A stretch of DNA of 48,165 nt from Bacteroidia bacterium (GCA_025996815.1 BNTT01000006.1:1-48165), one strand, 5' to 3'. Positions 7,762 through 16,197 are shown, numbered from the stretch's first letter. Made by a program: numbers and translations. Notes: generated by a model from the letters alone, not told the origin.

Positions 7762-8643
7762 CGGATTAAAAAAATATTCGCGCACATCCGTGCCCCACAG
7801 CATCTTCTTGCGGAGGGTGTCGTAGAAATTTTGATTTTCCCGTTGCAGCATTTTGATGGTGAAATCCGCCTTCTGCACGTCAAATTCGGTATCCGACGGA
7901 AAGGCGCGCGTGCGTCCGTCCAGCGACACCAAAAAATCGTGCGTGCGCGATTCGATGCGCACATGCAGCCGCGCATTGTCGGGAATCACCAGCGAGCGCA
8001 TATTGAGCGAGTGGGGCGCAACGGCACTCAGCACGAAATTGTCGGCTTGCGGCACGAGAATCGGTCCGTTCACGCTCAGGTTGTAAGCCGTTGAGCCGGT
8101 GGGCGTTGCCACGATAAGCCCGTCGGCGAGGTATTCCGTCAGATAGTTGTCGTTGAGACAGGTATGGATGGAAATCATCGCCGCGGTGTCGCGCTTCAAA
8201 AACGCGATTTCGTTGAGCGCACAATTGTGTGGGGTGGGGTAGGGCGATGAAATTTGCAGCAGCGACCGCTCCTCAATACGGTAGCAGTGGTTGAAAATGG
8301 AATCGAGCGTGGCATCCATTTCGCCCGTCCCCACCGTTGCCAAAAAGCCCAAACGCCCCGTATTGACACCCAGAATAGGGATATTTTGCCGCCCCACCCA
8401 CCGCGCAGTGCGCAAAAACGTGCCGTCGCCGCCCAAACTCAACACGATGTCTAACGGACAACAATCGTCCATCGAGATAATCCCCTGAATATCAGGCTTA
8501 TAAGAAATCTTTTCAGCCAGATAATCACAAAACGTTCGCTCCACCCAAACCTCCGCACCATAGCGCGCCAAATCCTCAAACAACTTGATGATAAAATGCT
8601 GTTTATCAGCCTGATAATCACTCCCAAATATGCCTATTTTCAT
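7759..8643 (-). CDS. nadK: NAD kinase
   Basis: A 294-residue ATP-NAD kinase (EC 2.7.1.23) that phosphorylates NAD+ to NADP+ in the cytoplasm. The signature SLGGDGTFLRTAR with the catalytic GGDGT is at about 69-82. It is followed by ILGVNTGRLGFLA (substrate loop), a CALNEIAFLKRD motif (about 141-152) and the nucleotide-binding DGLIVATPTGSTAYNLS motif (about 174-190). Length is usual for the family. It is transcribed leftward from its own -7 box at 8685-8692 and is followed directly by metA, whose promoter overlaps this gene's stop. Nothing unusual in the sequence. Confidence 0.95.
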   Translation of the reverse strand: MKIGIFGSDYQADKQHFIIKLFEDLARYGAEVWVERTFCDYLAEKISYKPDIQGIISMDDCCPLDIVLSLGGDGTFLRTARWVGRQNIPILGVNTGRLGFLATVGTGEMDATLDSIFNHCYRIEERSLLQISSPYPTPHNCALNEIAFLKRDTAAMISIHTCLNDNYLTEYLADGLIVATPTGSTAYNLSVNGPILVPQADNFVLSAVAPHSLNMRSLVIPDNARLHVRIESRTHDFLVSLDGRTRAFPSDTEFDVQKADFTIKMLQRENQNFYDTLRKKMLWGTDVREYFFNP

Positions 8644-8684
8644 CTGTTTATATAATATGATTGATAACCCGAAATAATATTTTA

Positions 8685-8692
8685 CAAAAGTA
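8685..8692 (-). promoter_or_regulatory. nadK -7 box
   Basis: The minus strand reads TACTTTTG, about 41 bases before the nadK ATG. It is divergent from the exbB promoter at 8754. Confidence 0.55.
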
Positions 8693-8753
8693 CAATTTTA
8701 TTTTAGATTTCACAATTTATTTTATGATTGCAAAATAATCAAGATTTATTTCG

Positions 8754-8761
8754 TACCTTTG
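8754..8761 (+). promoter_or_regulatory. -7 box of the exbB-exbD-tonB operon
   Basis: TACCTTTG on the plus strand, 27 bases before the ATG at 8789. Confidence 0.65.
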
Positions 8762-8788
8762 CATTCGTTTTAATAAATATAATAACGT

Positions 8789-9532
8789 ATGAATTTGTTT
8801 CTTTTTATTCAGGACGAGGCGGCAGATTTTGTTGATGGAATTGCCGCAGAGGCTGCGGAAGCGGTGACCACTCCGGTGGCAACGGAGGTGAAGATGAATA
8901 TCCTTGAGTTGGGGGCTAAGGGTGGTTGGATAATGGCGCCGATTATAATTCTGCTGGGTATTTCCATCGGCGTTTTCATTGAGCGGCTGCTGGTTATCAA
9001 CAAAGTGTCGCAAAAAGACACCTCGTTTATGGAGCGTATCCGCGACTATCTGCACGAGGGCAATCTGGCGGCGGCAGAAAAGTTGTGCAAGCGCAACAAC
9101 ACGCCCTATTCGCGTATGGTGGAAAAGGGGTTGCACCGCATTGGGCATCCTGCGAGCGACATTTTGCTGTCCATCGAAAATCAGGGGGCGATTGAGGTTG
9201 CCAAGTTGGAAAAAGGCTTTTTTTGGGTGGCAACCACGGCTGCCATCGCGCCGATGCTGGGCTTTTTCGGAACGGTAACGGGGATGGTGAGTGCCTTCTT
9301 TGCAATGGCAAATGCAGGCAGCAATGTGGATGTAACTATCTTGTCGTCAGGTATTTACGAGGCTCTCGTAACCACCGTTGCCGGTTTGTTTGTGGGTATT
9401 CCCTCGCTGTTTTTATACAACTTCCTGCACGCCAAATTGGATGTGGTTACGAACAAGATGGATGCGCAAATCATGGACTTCATGGACATTGTCAATGAAA
9501 CGGAAAGTGCCAAAGGCACGCACACTAAATAA
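8789..9532 (+). CDS. exbB: ExbB/TolQ/MotA-family proton channel protein
   Basis: A 247-residue inner-membrane protein with three membrane segments, at about 45-70, 145-170 and 188-212. The stretch between the last two carries the family core: TTAAIAPMLGFFGTVTGMV with conserved Gly/Thr residues that line the channel. The cytoplasmic loop (about 75-140) contains the usual AAEKLCKRNNTPYSRMVEKGL helix. With ExbD and TonB, it uses the proton motive force to energise TonB-dependent outer-membrane receptors such as the SusC protein encoded at 26810. A short acidic, alanine-rich N-terminal extension (about 8-35) is more than the E. coli protein has but common in Bacteroidota. First gene of a three-gene operon; the stop is 8 bases before exbD. 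Confidence 0.93.
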   Translation: MNLFLFIQDEAADFVDGIAAEAAEAVTTPVATEVKMNILELGAKGGWIMAPIIILLGISIGVFIERLLVINKVSQKDTSFMERIRDYLHEGNLAAAEKLCKRNNTPYSRMVEKGLHRIGHPASDILLSIENQGAIEVAKLEKGFFWVATTAAIAPMLGFFGTVTGMVSAFFAMANAGSNVDVTILSSGIYEALVTTVAGLFVGIPSLFLYNFLHAKLDVVTNKMDAQIMDFMDIVNETESAKGTHTK

Positions 9533-9540
9533 TTGAATCT

Positions 9541-9948
9541 ATGGGAATTAAGCGAAAAAGCAAACAGACTGCGGAGTTCAATATGTCGTCGATGACGGAC
9601 ATGATATTTTTGTTGCTCATATTTTTTATGATAACCTCCACGGTGGTAACGCCGAATGCGATTAAGGTGATGCTGCCTCAAAGTGCGCAGCAGACCTCTG
9701 CAAGCCCGTTGTCGCGCGTAACGATTGACAAAAACCTCAATTATTATGTGGCTTACGGTGCCGCGAAGGAGAAGCGCGTCAATTTTGAGGACATCGTTCC
9801 TTTTTTGCAACAGTGCTATGCCGAAAATAATGAGATGTATGTGGCTCTTTATGCCGACGAAACCATTCCCTATTCGGAAGTGGTGAAGTTGTTGGATATT
9901 GCCAATCAAAATCATTTCAAGATGATTTTGGTGACGCGCCCGCACTGA
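9541..9948 (+). CDS. exbD: ExbD/TolR-family biopolymer transport protein
   Basis: A 135-residue protein with a short cytoplasmic N-terminus, one membrane helix at about 18-38 containing the essential Asp20 (SSMTDMIFLLLIFFMIT), and a periplasmic domain ending with an FKMILVTRPH strand. It forms the proton-conducting complex with ExbB and couples to TonB. The position 8 bases after exbB and ahead of tonB is the usual order. Only one exbD is present, whereas many Bacteroidota operons carry two. Confidence 0.93.
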   Translation: MGIKRKSKQTAEFNMSSMTDMIFLLLIFFMITSTVVTPNAIKVMLPQSAQQTSASPLSRVTIDKNLNYYVAYGAAKEKRVNFEDIVPFLQQCYAENNEMYVALYADETIPYSEVVKLLDIANQNHFKMILVTRPH

Positions 9949-9953
9949 TTTAG

Positions 9954-9977
9954 TTATGAGTTATGAGTTATGAGTTA
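9954..9977. repeat. TTATGAG tandem repeat, three copies plus a partial, in the exbD-tonB spacer
   Basis: Three perfect head-to-tail copies of TTATGAG (9954-9974) followed by TTA. They lie between the exbD stop and the tonB ribosome-binding region (AGGAAG, 9978-9983), so a copy change would shift spacing but not disrupt either reading frame. Confidence 0.85.
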
Positions 9978-9982
9978 GGAAG

Positions 9983-10804
9983 ATGAAGAAGTTGACGACA
10001 GAAGAGGTTTATGGATGGTCGGGTGCAGCAATTATACTGCTCCTGCTTCTTCTTTTGCTTTCTTTTGTTTATCTGACAGCCGAGCCGAAGCCGCAGGAAG
10101 AGGGTATTTTGGCTCTTTTTGAGGAGGCGGCAAATGATTTTGAGAAGATGGGCGTTTCCAATCCTGACGATGGCACGGATGTAGCGTCAGAAGCCGCATC
10201 GGAGGCACCAGATGTGCCGCAAATCCCTGACCAACAGGTAGTTACTCCGCCGGAAGCCGGCACGCAGCCCCCCGCTTCACCAACGCCGCCGGCAAAAGCC
10301 CCCCTCACGGACCCCGACCCCGTGCCCATCGCAGCCCCCACGCCATCGCCGGAAGAGTTGGCAGAGCAGCAGCGGCAGGCTGAAGCCGAGGCAAAGCGAC
10401 AAAAAGAGGCTGAAAATCAGCAAAAAATCAACGCCCAAGTGGCGGCAGCACTCGCCGGAGGCAAGGGCACCGGCACGTCCACCTCCCCCACCTTAAACAC
10501 CGGCTCCGGCACGGCTGCTGCGGGCGAAACGCCCGGCGTGAGCATCAACCTGAACGGACGCACAAGGGTCGGCATCCTGCAAAGCCCCGTCTATTCCGCG
10601 CAGGAAGAGGGCATTGTCGTCGTCAATATCACGGTAGACCCACAGGGCAATGTCATTAACGCCACGGTGCGCCCTGGCACCACCATCAGCGACCCCCAAA
10701 TGCGCAATTCATCTATCGATGCCGCCAAACGCACGAAGTTCAACGCCATCAAAAGCGGCGAAAATGCCACCGGCACAATCACCTATCGCTTCAAGTTGAA
10801 ATAA
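9983..10804 (+). CDS. tonB: TonB-like energy transducer
   Basis: A 273-residue protein anchored by one N-terminal membrane helix (about 14-33, a long leucine run). The next 100 residues are rich in Pro, Ala and Glu (the periplasm-spanning linker), then an alpha-helical EELAEQQRQAEAEAKRQKE stretch as in TolA/TonB proteins (about 118-145), then a Gly/Thr/Ser-rich hinge. The C-terminal domain (about 190-273) has the TonB fold pattern: a GxVxVxxTVDPxGNV-like strand, a helix ending AAKRTKFNA, and a final GTITYRFKLK strand. It transmits energy from ExbBD to outer-membrane receptors. Some such proteins work as TolA instead; with no tolB or pal nearby, TonB is preferred. It converges on hemW with a 2-base gap. 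Confidence 0.88.
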   Translation: MKKLTTEEVYGWSGAAIILLLLLLLLSFVYLTAEPKPQEEGILALFEEAANDFEKMGVSNPDDGTDVASEAASEAPDVPQIPDQQVVTPPEAGTQPPASPTPPAKAPLTDPDPVPIAAPTPSPEELAEQQRQAEAEAKRQKEAENQQKINAQVAAALAGGKGTGTSTSPTLNTGSGTAAAGETPGVSINLNGRTRVGILQSPVYSAQEEGIVVVNITVDPQGNVINATVRPGTTISDPQMRNSSIDAAKRTKFNAIKSGENATGTITYRFKLK

Positions 10805-10806
10805 TT

Positions 10807-11940
10807 TCAGCGCATCAAATCAGCCATAATGCCGTCGGAAATAAAAATGCCGGCACGGGTAAGGCGGAGGTGGCTGTCCTCCGTTAATGTTAGACGTCCG
10901 CTGTCCAAATAGCGTTGAGCTTGCTGCAAGCAGGTGTTTTTTTGTTGCTCGCCACACAGGGCGGTCAATTCGTTGAGGTTGATGCCGCGCATGGTGCGCA
11001 AGCGGGTGATTATGAAGTCGTTGTAAACCGTCGTTTCGTCGAGAAATTCAATTTCGGGGGCGTGGTTGAGGTACTCGGCGGTGGGGATGGCGGCATTCCA
11101 TTGGCGGCTGATGCCGTTGTAGGAGTGGGCGGCGGCACCGATGCCGAGGTAGTGCCTGCCCGACCAATAGGCAGAATTGTGGCGCGATTCGCGTCCCGGT
11201 AGCGCAAAATTGGAAATCTCATATTGCCGGAAACCCGCCTCCGCGAGGGTGTCAATCAGCATTTCAAACATTTTGAGGCTCGTTTCCTCGTCCAAAGGAG
11301 CGATTTTCCCCTGTTTCAGCCATTGATGCAGGCGCGTCCCCGCTTCATATATAAGATGGTAGGCAGAAATATGTTGCACGCCCAATCGGATGGCTTGGTC
11401 GAGGGTGGCTTGCCACGTCGCGAGCGTTTGATGGGGCAGCCCATACATCAGGTCGATGCTGATATTGTCGAAGCCATATCTTTGCGCCCGCTCAACGGCT
11501 TCAACAGCGGCTTGGGCATCGTGGCGGCGGTGGAGAAAGCGCAGTTCGGCAGCATCGAAACTCTGAATACCGATGCTGAGGCGGTTGAATGGCAGGGCGC
11601 AGAGGCTGTCGAGGCAGGCATCAGTGAGGTCGTCAGGATTGGCTTCGAGGGTGATTTCCGGACTTGGGAATGGCTGTTGCGCTTCGCTCGGCGTGACGAC
11701 CGATGTGCCGACGGCGGCAAATATCTTTTCAAAAGCGGTTGCAGGGAGTTGCGAGGGCGTTCCCCCGCCGAAATAAATTGTCTCAACGGGCAAATTTCCC
11801 AAGTAATCACAGCGATTTTGAAGTTCCCGACAAAGCGCATCAACATACTCCGAATGCCCGTCCGAAGCGGTGGACGAAAGAAAATCGCAATAAGCGCAGC
11901 GCGTTTTGCAAAACGGGATATGAAAATAGATGCCTGCCAT
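10807..11940 (-). CDS. hemW: Radical SAM heme chaperone HemW
   Basis: A 377-residue radical-SAM protein. The cluster motif CKTRCAYC is at residues 11-18 after GIYFHIPF, typical of HemW and coproporphyrinogen oxidase HemN. The length (about 380) and the N-terminus starting almost directly at the motif favour HemW, a heme-trafficking protein, over the longer HemN. Further family motifs are TIYFGGGTPSQLP, SIGIQSFD and SIDLMYGLPHQT. A longer start at 11955 would place the codon inside the -7 box at 11945-11952, so the ATG at 11940 is chosen. The 3' end is 2 bases from the convergent tonB stop. Confidence 0.9.
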   Translation of the reverse strand: MAGIYFHIPFCKTRCAYCDFLSSTASDGHSEYVDALCRELQNRCDYLGNLPVETIYFGGGTPSQLPATAFEKIFAAVGTSVVTPSEAQQPFPSPEITLEANPDDLTDACLDSLCALPFNRLSIGIQSFDAAELRFLHRRHDAQAAVEAVERAQRYGFDNISIDLMYGLPHQTLATWQATLDQAIRLGVQHISAYHLIYEAGTRLHQWLKQGKIAPLDEETSLKMFEMLIDTLAEAGFRQYEISNFALPGRESRHNSAYWSGRHYLGIGAAAHSYNGISRQWNAAIPTAEYLNHAPEIEFLDETTVYNDFIITRLRTMRGINLNELTALCGEQQKNTCLQQAQRYLDSGRLTLTEDSHLRLTRAGIFISDGIMADLMR

Positions 11941-11944
11941 GGTG

Positions 11945-11952
11945 CAAAGATA
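11945..11952 (-). promoter_or_regulatory. hemW -7 box
   Basis: The minus strand reads TATCTTTG, ending 4 bases before the ATG at 11940. The transcript would begin almost at the start codon, so hemW may be read from a near-leaderless message. Confidence 0.6.
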
Positions 11953-11981
11953 CAAACATTTCGGGTGCTTTCAGACCGTTT

Positions 11982-12383
11982 TTATTGTTGTTCTTTTCTT
12001 CCAAACCGTAAAAAAGATTGAACGACAACAAATACGCCAACACTTCCAAACACGGTGCCTGCAATTTCTTTCCCTAAGTAGATGAAAAAACCGCTAAGAA
12101 CAAATATTGCTATCGCTAATGAAAAAGCAAGCCAAAGGGATGTATTGGCTATATTCATTTCTTTATGGGCGAGCCTAATCCTTTCTATATTAAAATTCAA
12201 TCGTGTATCCTGCTCTTTCTCAGACCTTTGTAGTATCCATTCTATTATTAACGGGTCTATATCCTTTAATTTTGATAATTCTTCAGCGCACGGAAGCAAA
12301 TTATCATCCACAATAGTCTGTTGTTCTATTATGCCACGGTTCCTGTCCGCTATTGCCCTTGTGTTCTGTTGGTGCTTTCCCAT
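11982..12383 (-). CDS. DUF2335-type small membrane protein
   Basis: A 133-residue protein. The N-terminal half is hydrophilic and contains the DUF2335-like pattern: a short helix (LPCAEELSKLKDIDPLIIEWILQRSEKEQ), then a long helix with QDTRLNFN and RIRLAHKEMN. Two membrane segments follow at about 82-103 and 108-127, and the C-terminus is basic. Proteins of this type are of unknown function and often lie in accessory regions. It begins directly after the stop of the 66-residue gene at 12384, so the two are cotranscribed from the promoter at 12619. Confidence 0.65.
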   Translation of the reverse strand: MGKHQQNTRAIADRNRGIIEQQTIVDDNLLPCAEELSKLKDIDPLIIEWILQRSEKEQDTRLNFNIERIRLAHKEMNIANTSLWLAFSLAIAIFVLSGFFIYLGKEIAGTVFGSVGVFVVVQSFLRFGRKEQQ

Positions 12384-12584
12384 TTAGATAATCAATTTCA
12401 TTTTTGCCTCATTTACAGACACTCCAAAATCACCAAATAAATTAGCTAAATCGCCACGCATATTCTTTTTATCATTTTCTGAGCCAATAAAATTCAATCC
12501 ATAGCTATCAGATAAAATTCTACTACGATAAGGAAAACCGTACATTATGAATATGCCTTGCATCCCTTTAATTATTTCTTTCAT
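12384..12584 (-). CDS. Hypothetical 66-residue protein
   Basis: Not recognised. It has an intact reading frame directly abutting the DUF2335-type gene (stop and next ATG adjacent) and lies downstream of a good -7 box, both of which favour a real gene. The sequence has no clear membrane helix or signal peptide; the middle is charged (SENDKKNMRGDLANLF). It may be a partner of the membrane protein that follows. Confidence 0.5.
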   Translation of the reverse strand: MKEIIKGMQGIFIMYGFPYRSRILSDSYGLNFIGSENDKKNMRGDLANLFGDFGVSVNEAKMKLII

Positions 12585-12618
12585 ATACTTTTACTTAATA
12601 AAGTTATTTCTTACGCCA

Positions 12619-12626
12619 CAAAGGTA
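12619..12626 (-). promoter_or_regulatory. -7 box for the 12584-11982 gene pair
   Basis: The minus strand reads TACCTTTG, about 35 bases before the ATG at 12584. Confidence 0.6.
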
Positions 12627-12914
12627 AGCATTTTTGCACATAAAGTAAATGCTAAACTTTTTGCAAAAGCGATATTTAACTAAGTTTAACTATAAATTGA
12701 TGTATATGTCACAGAATCACAATTTATATTTCGTGAACATTCTAATCCTAAAAGTATTTTTGTTACGATTATCCGCAATCGTACCACAACCTGACGGTAT
12801 GCCCTTAGTAGCCTAAATGTATCCCCCGTCATCCCCCTCCTTATTTTGATAATAAGAGAAATAAGGGATAGGAATAGGAGGGGGTGTCATTGGCTACAGA
12901 GGGTGCAAAGAGAA
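12627..12914. other. Gene-free stretch with hairpins
   Basis: No convincing gene. A perfect 7-bp stem lies at 12764-12770/12777-12783 (TACGATT, loop of six, AATCGTA). A second, larger imperfect hairpin has outer arms at 12808-12813/12892-12897 (GTAGCC/GGCTAC) and inner arms at 12833-12841/12876-12884 (CCCCCTCCT/AGGAGGGGG). Neither is followed by a T run, so simple terminators are unlikely. The G/C-rich arms in A+T-rich surroundings may be the relic of a small mobile element. Confidence 0.5.
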
Positions 12915-13325
12915 TTATATTGGACTTTTACCCGGTGAAATAGCTATAAGTCCAAGTGCTTTTGCTGCTTCAAGTTGCCTCTGGTCATAAGTGATGAATA
13001 AATCTACAGCACAATACTGGGCAGTTGCTAAATGAATGGCATCAAGAGAACGCAGAAACTCGTTACCGTTTGGAAGCATAATTCCGGCATTATGAAAAAT
13101 ATCATCAGTGGCTGAAATCAGCATCACATTTTCAAGCCCCGCAGAGATGGACGACTGCGTTATTCCCGCACGATGTGCAGCACGGCGACACTCTGTTTCC
13201 AGCAATTTACTGGAACATATAGTATCTGATATGCTTGATTGTTTAAGAAAATTGCGCAAAAAATCTGAAAGTTCCTCTTCAAAGAACACCTTCAAAAACG
13301 CTGATGAATCAATATAATACAACAT
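12915..13325 (-). CDS. VapC-type PIN-domain toxin
   Basis: A 136-residue PIN-domain ribonuclease. Expected acidic residues are present: Asp6 (YYIDSSAFLK), Glu43/45 (LLETECRR), Asp95 (SLDAIHLATA) and Asp114 (TYDQRQ). Such toxins cut RNA, often tRNA or rRNA, using Mg2+, and are held inactive by their partner antitoxin. The gene starts 7 bases after the small upstream gene at 13333, the usual order (antitoxin first). The domain appears intact. The pair is in an accessory stretch between hemW-side genes and a methylase gene. Confidence 0.85.
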   Translation of the reverse strand: MLYYIDSSAFLKVFFEEELSDFLRNFLKQSSISDTICSSKLLETECRRAAHRAGITQSSISAGLENVMLISATDDIFHNAGIMLPNGNEFLRSLDAIHLATAQYCAVDLFITYDQRQLEAAKALGLIAISPGKSPI

Positions 13326-13332
13326 AGTTTAT

Positions 13333-13545
13333 TTAAAATCGCTCCTCACGAAGTTCCTGTAAAATATCCAAAGAACTACACCCTGATGGGGCTTTTATGC
13401 GAGGAATTTCATCCCAGGGGATTTTAGAAACGGTGGGTTTGATAATCCGCAACTCCACCTTTGCACCCCGCCAATTGTTCGGCAAGGCAAATTCATCAAT
13501 CAACAAGTCATTGTCAATTACTCTGTTTAATACTGCTACACTCAT
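13333..13545 (-). CDS. VapB-like antitoxin
   Basis: A 70-residue protein immediately upstream of the PIN toxin. The ATG at 13545 is preferred to upstream starts because a good ribosome-binding region (AAAGGAGATGACAAT) precedes it and the -7 box lies further up at 13591. The C-terminal half has the extended, charged form typical of the toxin-binding tail of small antitoxins (PWDEIPRIKAPSG, then a helix LDILQELREERF). The N-terminal half has no clear AbrB or ribbon-helix-helix signature, so the assignment depends on gene pairing. Confidence 0.65.
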   Translation of the reverse strand: MSVAVLNRVIDNDLLIDEFALPNNWRGAKVELRIIKPTVSKIPWDEIPRIKAPSGCSSLDILQELREERF

Positions 13546-13590
13546 ATTGTCATCTCCTTTTGTCATACAAACAGTAAATAATTTTTTTTG

Positions 13591-13598
13591 CAAAGATA
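13591..13598 (-). promoter_or_regulatory. -7 box of the VapBC-type pair
   Basis: The minus strand reads TATCTTTG, about 45 bases before the ATG at 13545. Confidence 0.6.
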
Positions 13599-13710
13599 CT
13601 GCATTTTTTCTAATTTACCAATTATTTTGTACTTGCTTAATTCTTTTTTTTTGAAAAACCAGCGAAATTATTTTGTAAATTCAAAAATAATACTTTGCAC
13701 CTGTATTTCC

Positions 13711-13743
13711 AAGCCGCCCACAGAGATATTTTGCGGGCGGTTT
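13711..13743. terminator. Stem-loop beyond the methylase gene
   Basis: Arms CCGCCC (13714-13719) and GGGCGG (13735-13740), extended by AAG/TTT pairs, sit just after the stop of the leftward gene at 13750. There is a short T-rich stretch only on the plus-strand side, so a role as a classical terminator for the leftward operon is uncertain. Confidence 0.4.
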
Positions 13744-13749
13744 GTTGTA

Positions 13750-14523
13750 TTAAAATCCGCGCTGGCGCATGGCTTCAAAGGTGAGAATCGCCGTTGAGAC
13801 GGACACGTTGAGCGAGTCGATGATGCCCCGCATGGGGATTTTGATGCGGGCATCGGCATGTTTGAGCCAGAACTCGGTCAATCCGTCGGCTTCTGTGCCC
13901 ATGATGATGGCGGATGGTGCCTTGAAATCGGTGTCCTGATACCATTGTGCGGCGGTGAGTTCGGCGGCAAAGGTGCGGATGTGTTTGCTTTTCAAGAAAT
14001 TCAGCGCGTCTTCGTTGCTGCACACGGCAACGGGCACGGTGAACAGGCAGCCGATGCTCGACCGGATGACGTTGGGGTTGTAAATATCCGTTGCGGGGTC
14101 GCAGACGATGACGGCATCCGCCCTGGCAGCATCGGCGGTGCGCAAAATGGCACCGAGGTTGCCGGGTTTTTCGACCGCTTCGAGCACTATAACAAACGGA
14201 TTGTCAGGCAGTTGCAATTCATCCAAGGCGTGCGACTTGGGGCGGGCTAATGCCAATATGCCGTCGGAGCCTTCGCGGTAGGCAATTTTTTGAAACACAG
14301 CTTCGCTCACTTCGTAAACATTCTCGTGAGGATAATCCGCCGTCTTCAACAATTCGGGACAGACAAAAACCGCTTCAAACAGATATTTCCCCGCACTTGC
14401 CAGACCGATTTCGCGCGCACCTTCCAGCACAAAAAGTTGCTGCTGCCTGCGCTCAGCGGCTTTCGTGCCGAGCAGGCAAATGTTTTTGATGCGGCTGTTT
14501 TGCAGGCTGGTGATGCGTTCCAT
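13750..14523 (-). CDS. TrmH/SpoU-family RNA 2'-O-methyltransferase
   Basis: A 257-residue SPOUT methyltransferase that uses S-adenosylmethionine to methylate a ribose in tRNA or rRNA. All three family motifs are clear: EAVEKPGNLGAILRTADA (about 115-132), AIIMGTEADGLTE (about 204-216) and IPMRGIIDSLNVSVSTAI near the C-terminus, forming the trefoil knot. The N-terminal substrate-binding segment starts ERITSLQNSRIKNI. The target nucleoside cannot be read from sequence. A longer start at 14544 uses TTG; the ATG at 14523 gives the standard N-terminus. Last gene of the leftward cluster that includes the FtsB-like gene, the fucosidase and the M16 peptidase. Confidence 0.9.
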   Translation of the reverse strand: MERITSLQNSRIKNICLLGTKAAERRQQQLFVLEGAREIGLASAGKYLFEAVFVCPELLKTADYPHENVYEVSEAVFQKIAYREGSDGILALARPKSHALDELQLPDNPFVIVLEAVEKPGNLGAILRTADAARADAVIVCDPATDIYNPNVIRSSIGCLFTVPVAVCSNEDALNFLKSKHIRTFAAELTAAQWYQDTDFKAPSAIIMGTEADGLTEFWLKHADARIKIPMRGIIDSLNVSVSTAILTFEAMRQRGF

Positions 14524-14548
14524 ACATAATGCGTTGCTCGCCAAACGG

Positions 14549-14842
14549 TTATTCGCGAATAATGAAAACTTCTTCGTTGGGTTTTACCATTTGGTATTGT
14601 TCGCGGGCGAGTTTTTCCAACCCCTCCTTGTCCGACGACAGCATATTCAGTTTTTTCTGATTGGCATCCCTTTCGGCGGTATAAAGGTCAATTTCTTTCT
14701 CTAACTGATTGATTTGACGGTTATAATCGAGCCGTTTAAACAAATTATTGTCGTTGAGAAACAAAAAGAGAAACAAAAGCACACCCACAGCAATCCAATA
14801 CTTATTGATTCGCTCTTTCGCTATTTCCAAGATATTTCCCAT
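14549..14842 (-). CDS. FtsB/DivIC-like septum formation protein
   Basis: A 97-residue bitopic protein. It has a short N-terminal cytoplasmic part, one membrane helix at about 15-30, and a periplasmic coiled coil at about 38-75 with a Lys/Glu/Leu pattern. A KLAREQYQMVKPNEEVFII tail then follows, which is diagnostic of the FtsB/DivIC family. It works in the divisome with FtsL and FtsQ. It lies 12 bases after the fucosidase gene and upstream of the methylase gene in the same direction. Confidence 0.88.
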   Translation of the reverse strand: MGNILEIAKERINKYWIAVGVLLFLFLFLNDNNLFKRLDYNRQINQLEKEIDLYTAERDANQKKLNMLSSDKEGLEKLAREQYQMVKPNEEVFIIRE

Positions 14843-14854
14843 ACGAATTATGGA

Positions 14855-16180
14855 TTATTTGACTTCAATAATCGAATCAATATCATCCAGTGCACCATTC
14901 AGGGTAAATGTTACATTGCCCGTTTTCTTATCCTGTTTCCAAGCCAATTTGGAATCTACATTCAGCCATTTGGCAGATTGCACTTTATGGGGGAAAGTCA
15001 GCGTCAGTTGGTCTGCTTCTTTATTCAGAATGTGGACATAATACACTTTGTCTTTTTGCGTAATCGCACCCCACGACTGCGGTTTCACAAAGCCACCTTT
15101 GGTGCCGTAGATGGTTTCTCCGTAGGTGGATGTCCATTTTCCTACTTCCAGCAGGCGGGCAATTGCCACGTCTTCCAATTGTCCGGTGGGTTTTGGACCC
15201 ACATTCAGCAACAGGTTGGCTCCGTAGCCGGCGGCTCTCACTAAGAGGTGCACTATTTGTTTGGGCGTTTTGAAATTATTGTCTTTCAAGTTGTAACCCC
15301 ACGTGTTGTTCATCGTTTCGCACGTTTCCAACGGTAATTTAGTGGTTACTTTTTGATTGGCAGAAAAACCGCCTCCCGTGTTTTCGCCGGGCAAGTCTTT
15401 TTCAAATGCCTGATAATCTTCGCCGGGCAATGGGGCTAAGTGGTGATTGTTGGCAATCATACAATTGGGTTGCAAGCGGTGTATCAAGTCGTATATTTCC
15501 CCGAAATGCCAATCCACTTTGGATATTTCGTGGGTAACGGCAACGCCAGATTTTTCCGACGGCAACTGGTCCCATTCGCCGTCAAACCAGATGCCCGCAA
15601 TTTCGCCGTAGTTGGTGAGCAATTCCGTCAATTGCGCTTTCATAAACCGAATATAAGACATCCAGTCTTCCTGCACGGTGCGACCGGTTTTTTGCCCCGT
15701 CCGCCCGGTGGTGTAACTGTAATCGTTGCGCGACCAGTCGAGCAGCGAATAATACAGCACCAATTTAATCCCCTCTTTGTGGCATTCGTCCGCCAACTGC
15801 CGCACCAAATCTTTGCCGTAAGGCGTATTCATAATGTTCCAATCCGATTGTTTGGTGTCCCAATTGCTGAAACTGTCGTGGTGCCGCGACGTGAAAGTAA
15901 TGTACTTCATTCCCGCAGATTTAGCCGCATCCACCCACTGTTTGGCATCAAAAAGGTGCGGATTGAAAATGCCTTGCAGTTTATGATAATCCTGCACCGT
16001 AAACCCTTGATTGTTCATCACCCATTCGCCATTGCCTAAAACGGCATACGGACCAAAATGAACGAACATACCAAAACGCGCTTCCTCCAACCACTTCATG
16101 GAGGGCTTTTGTGCCTGTCCAAACAGGCTGAAAGTCAGCATCATAGCCGAAAATAAACAAATAATCTTTTTCATCATCAT
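14855..16180 (-). CDS. Secreted alpha-L-fucosidase (GH29)
   Basis: A 441-residue enzyme with a signal peptide (about 1-24). GH29 landmarks: WLEEARFGMFVHFGPYAV (about 30-47), GMKYITFTSRHHDSFSNW (about 90-108), and IAGIWFDGEWDQ near 195-205, whose Asp is the expected catalytic nucleophile. It removes terminal alpha-L-fucose from glycans, in the periplasm or outside the cell. Several in-frame ATGs occur at the start (Met-Met-Met-Lys); the exact one is uncertain. The C-terminal beta-domain is shorter than in many family members. It follows the M16 peptidase gene by 17 bases, suggesting cotranscription. Confidence 0.92.
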   Translation of the reverse strand: MMMKKIICLFSAMMLTFSLFGQAQKPSMKWLEEARFGMFVHFGPYAVLGNGEWVMNNQGFTVQDYHKLQGIFNPHLFDAKQWVDAAKSAGMKYITFTSRHHDSFSNWDTKQSDWNIMNTPYGKDLVRQLADECHKEGIKLVLYYSLLDWSRNDYSYTTGRTGQKTGRTVQEDWMSYIRFMKAQLTELLTNYGEIAGIWFDGEWDQLPSEKSGVAVTHEISKVDWHFGEIYDLIHRLQPNCMIANNHHLAPLPGEDYQAFEKDLPGENTGGGFSANQKVTTKLPLETCETMNNTWGYNLKDNNFKTPKQIVHLLVRAAGYGANLLLNVGPKPTGQLEDVAIARLLEVGKWTSTYGETIYGTKGGFVKPQSWGAITQKDKVYYVHILNKEADQLTLTFPHKVQSAKWLNVDSKLAWKQDKKTGNVTFTLNGALDDIDSIIEVK

Positions 16181-16197
16181 CTATTATTAAATTATTA

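Noticed and set aside
12764..12783. Perfect 7-bp hairpin taken as a terminator
   Set aside because: No T run follows on either strand and no gene ends close by.
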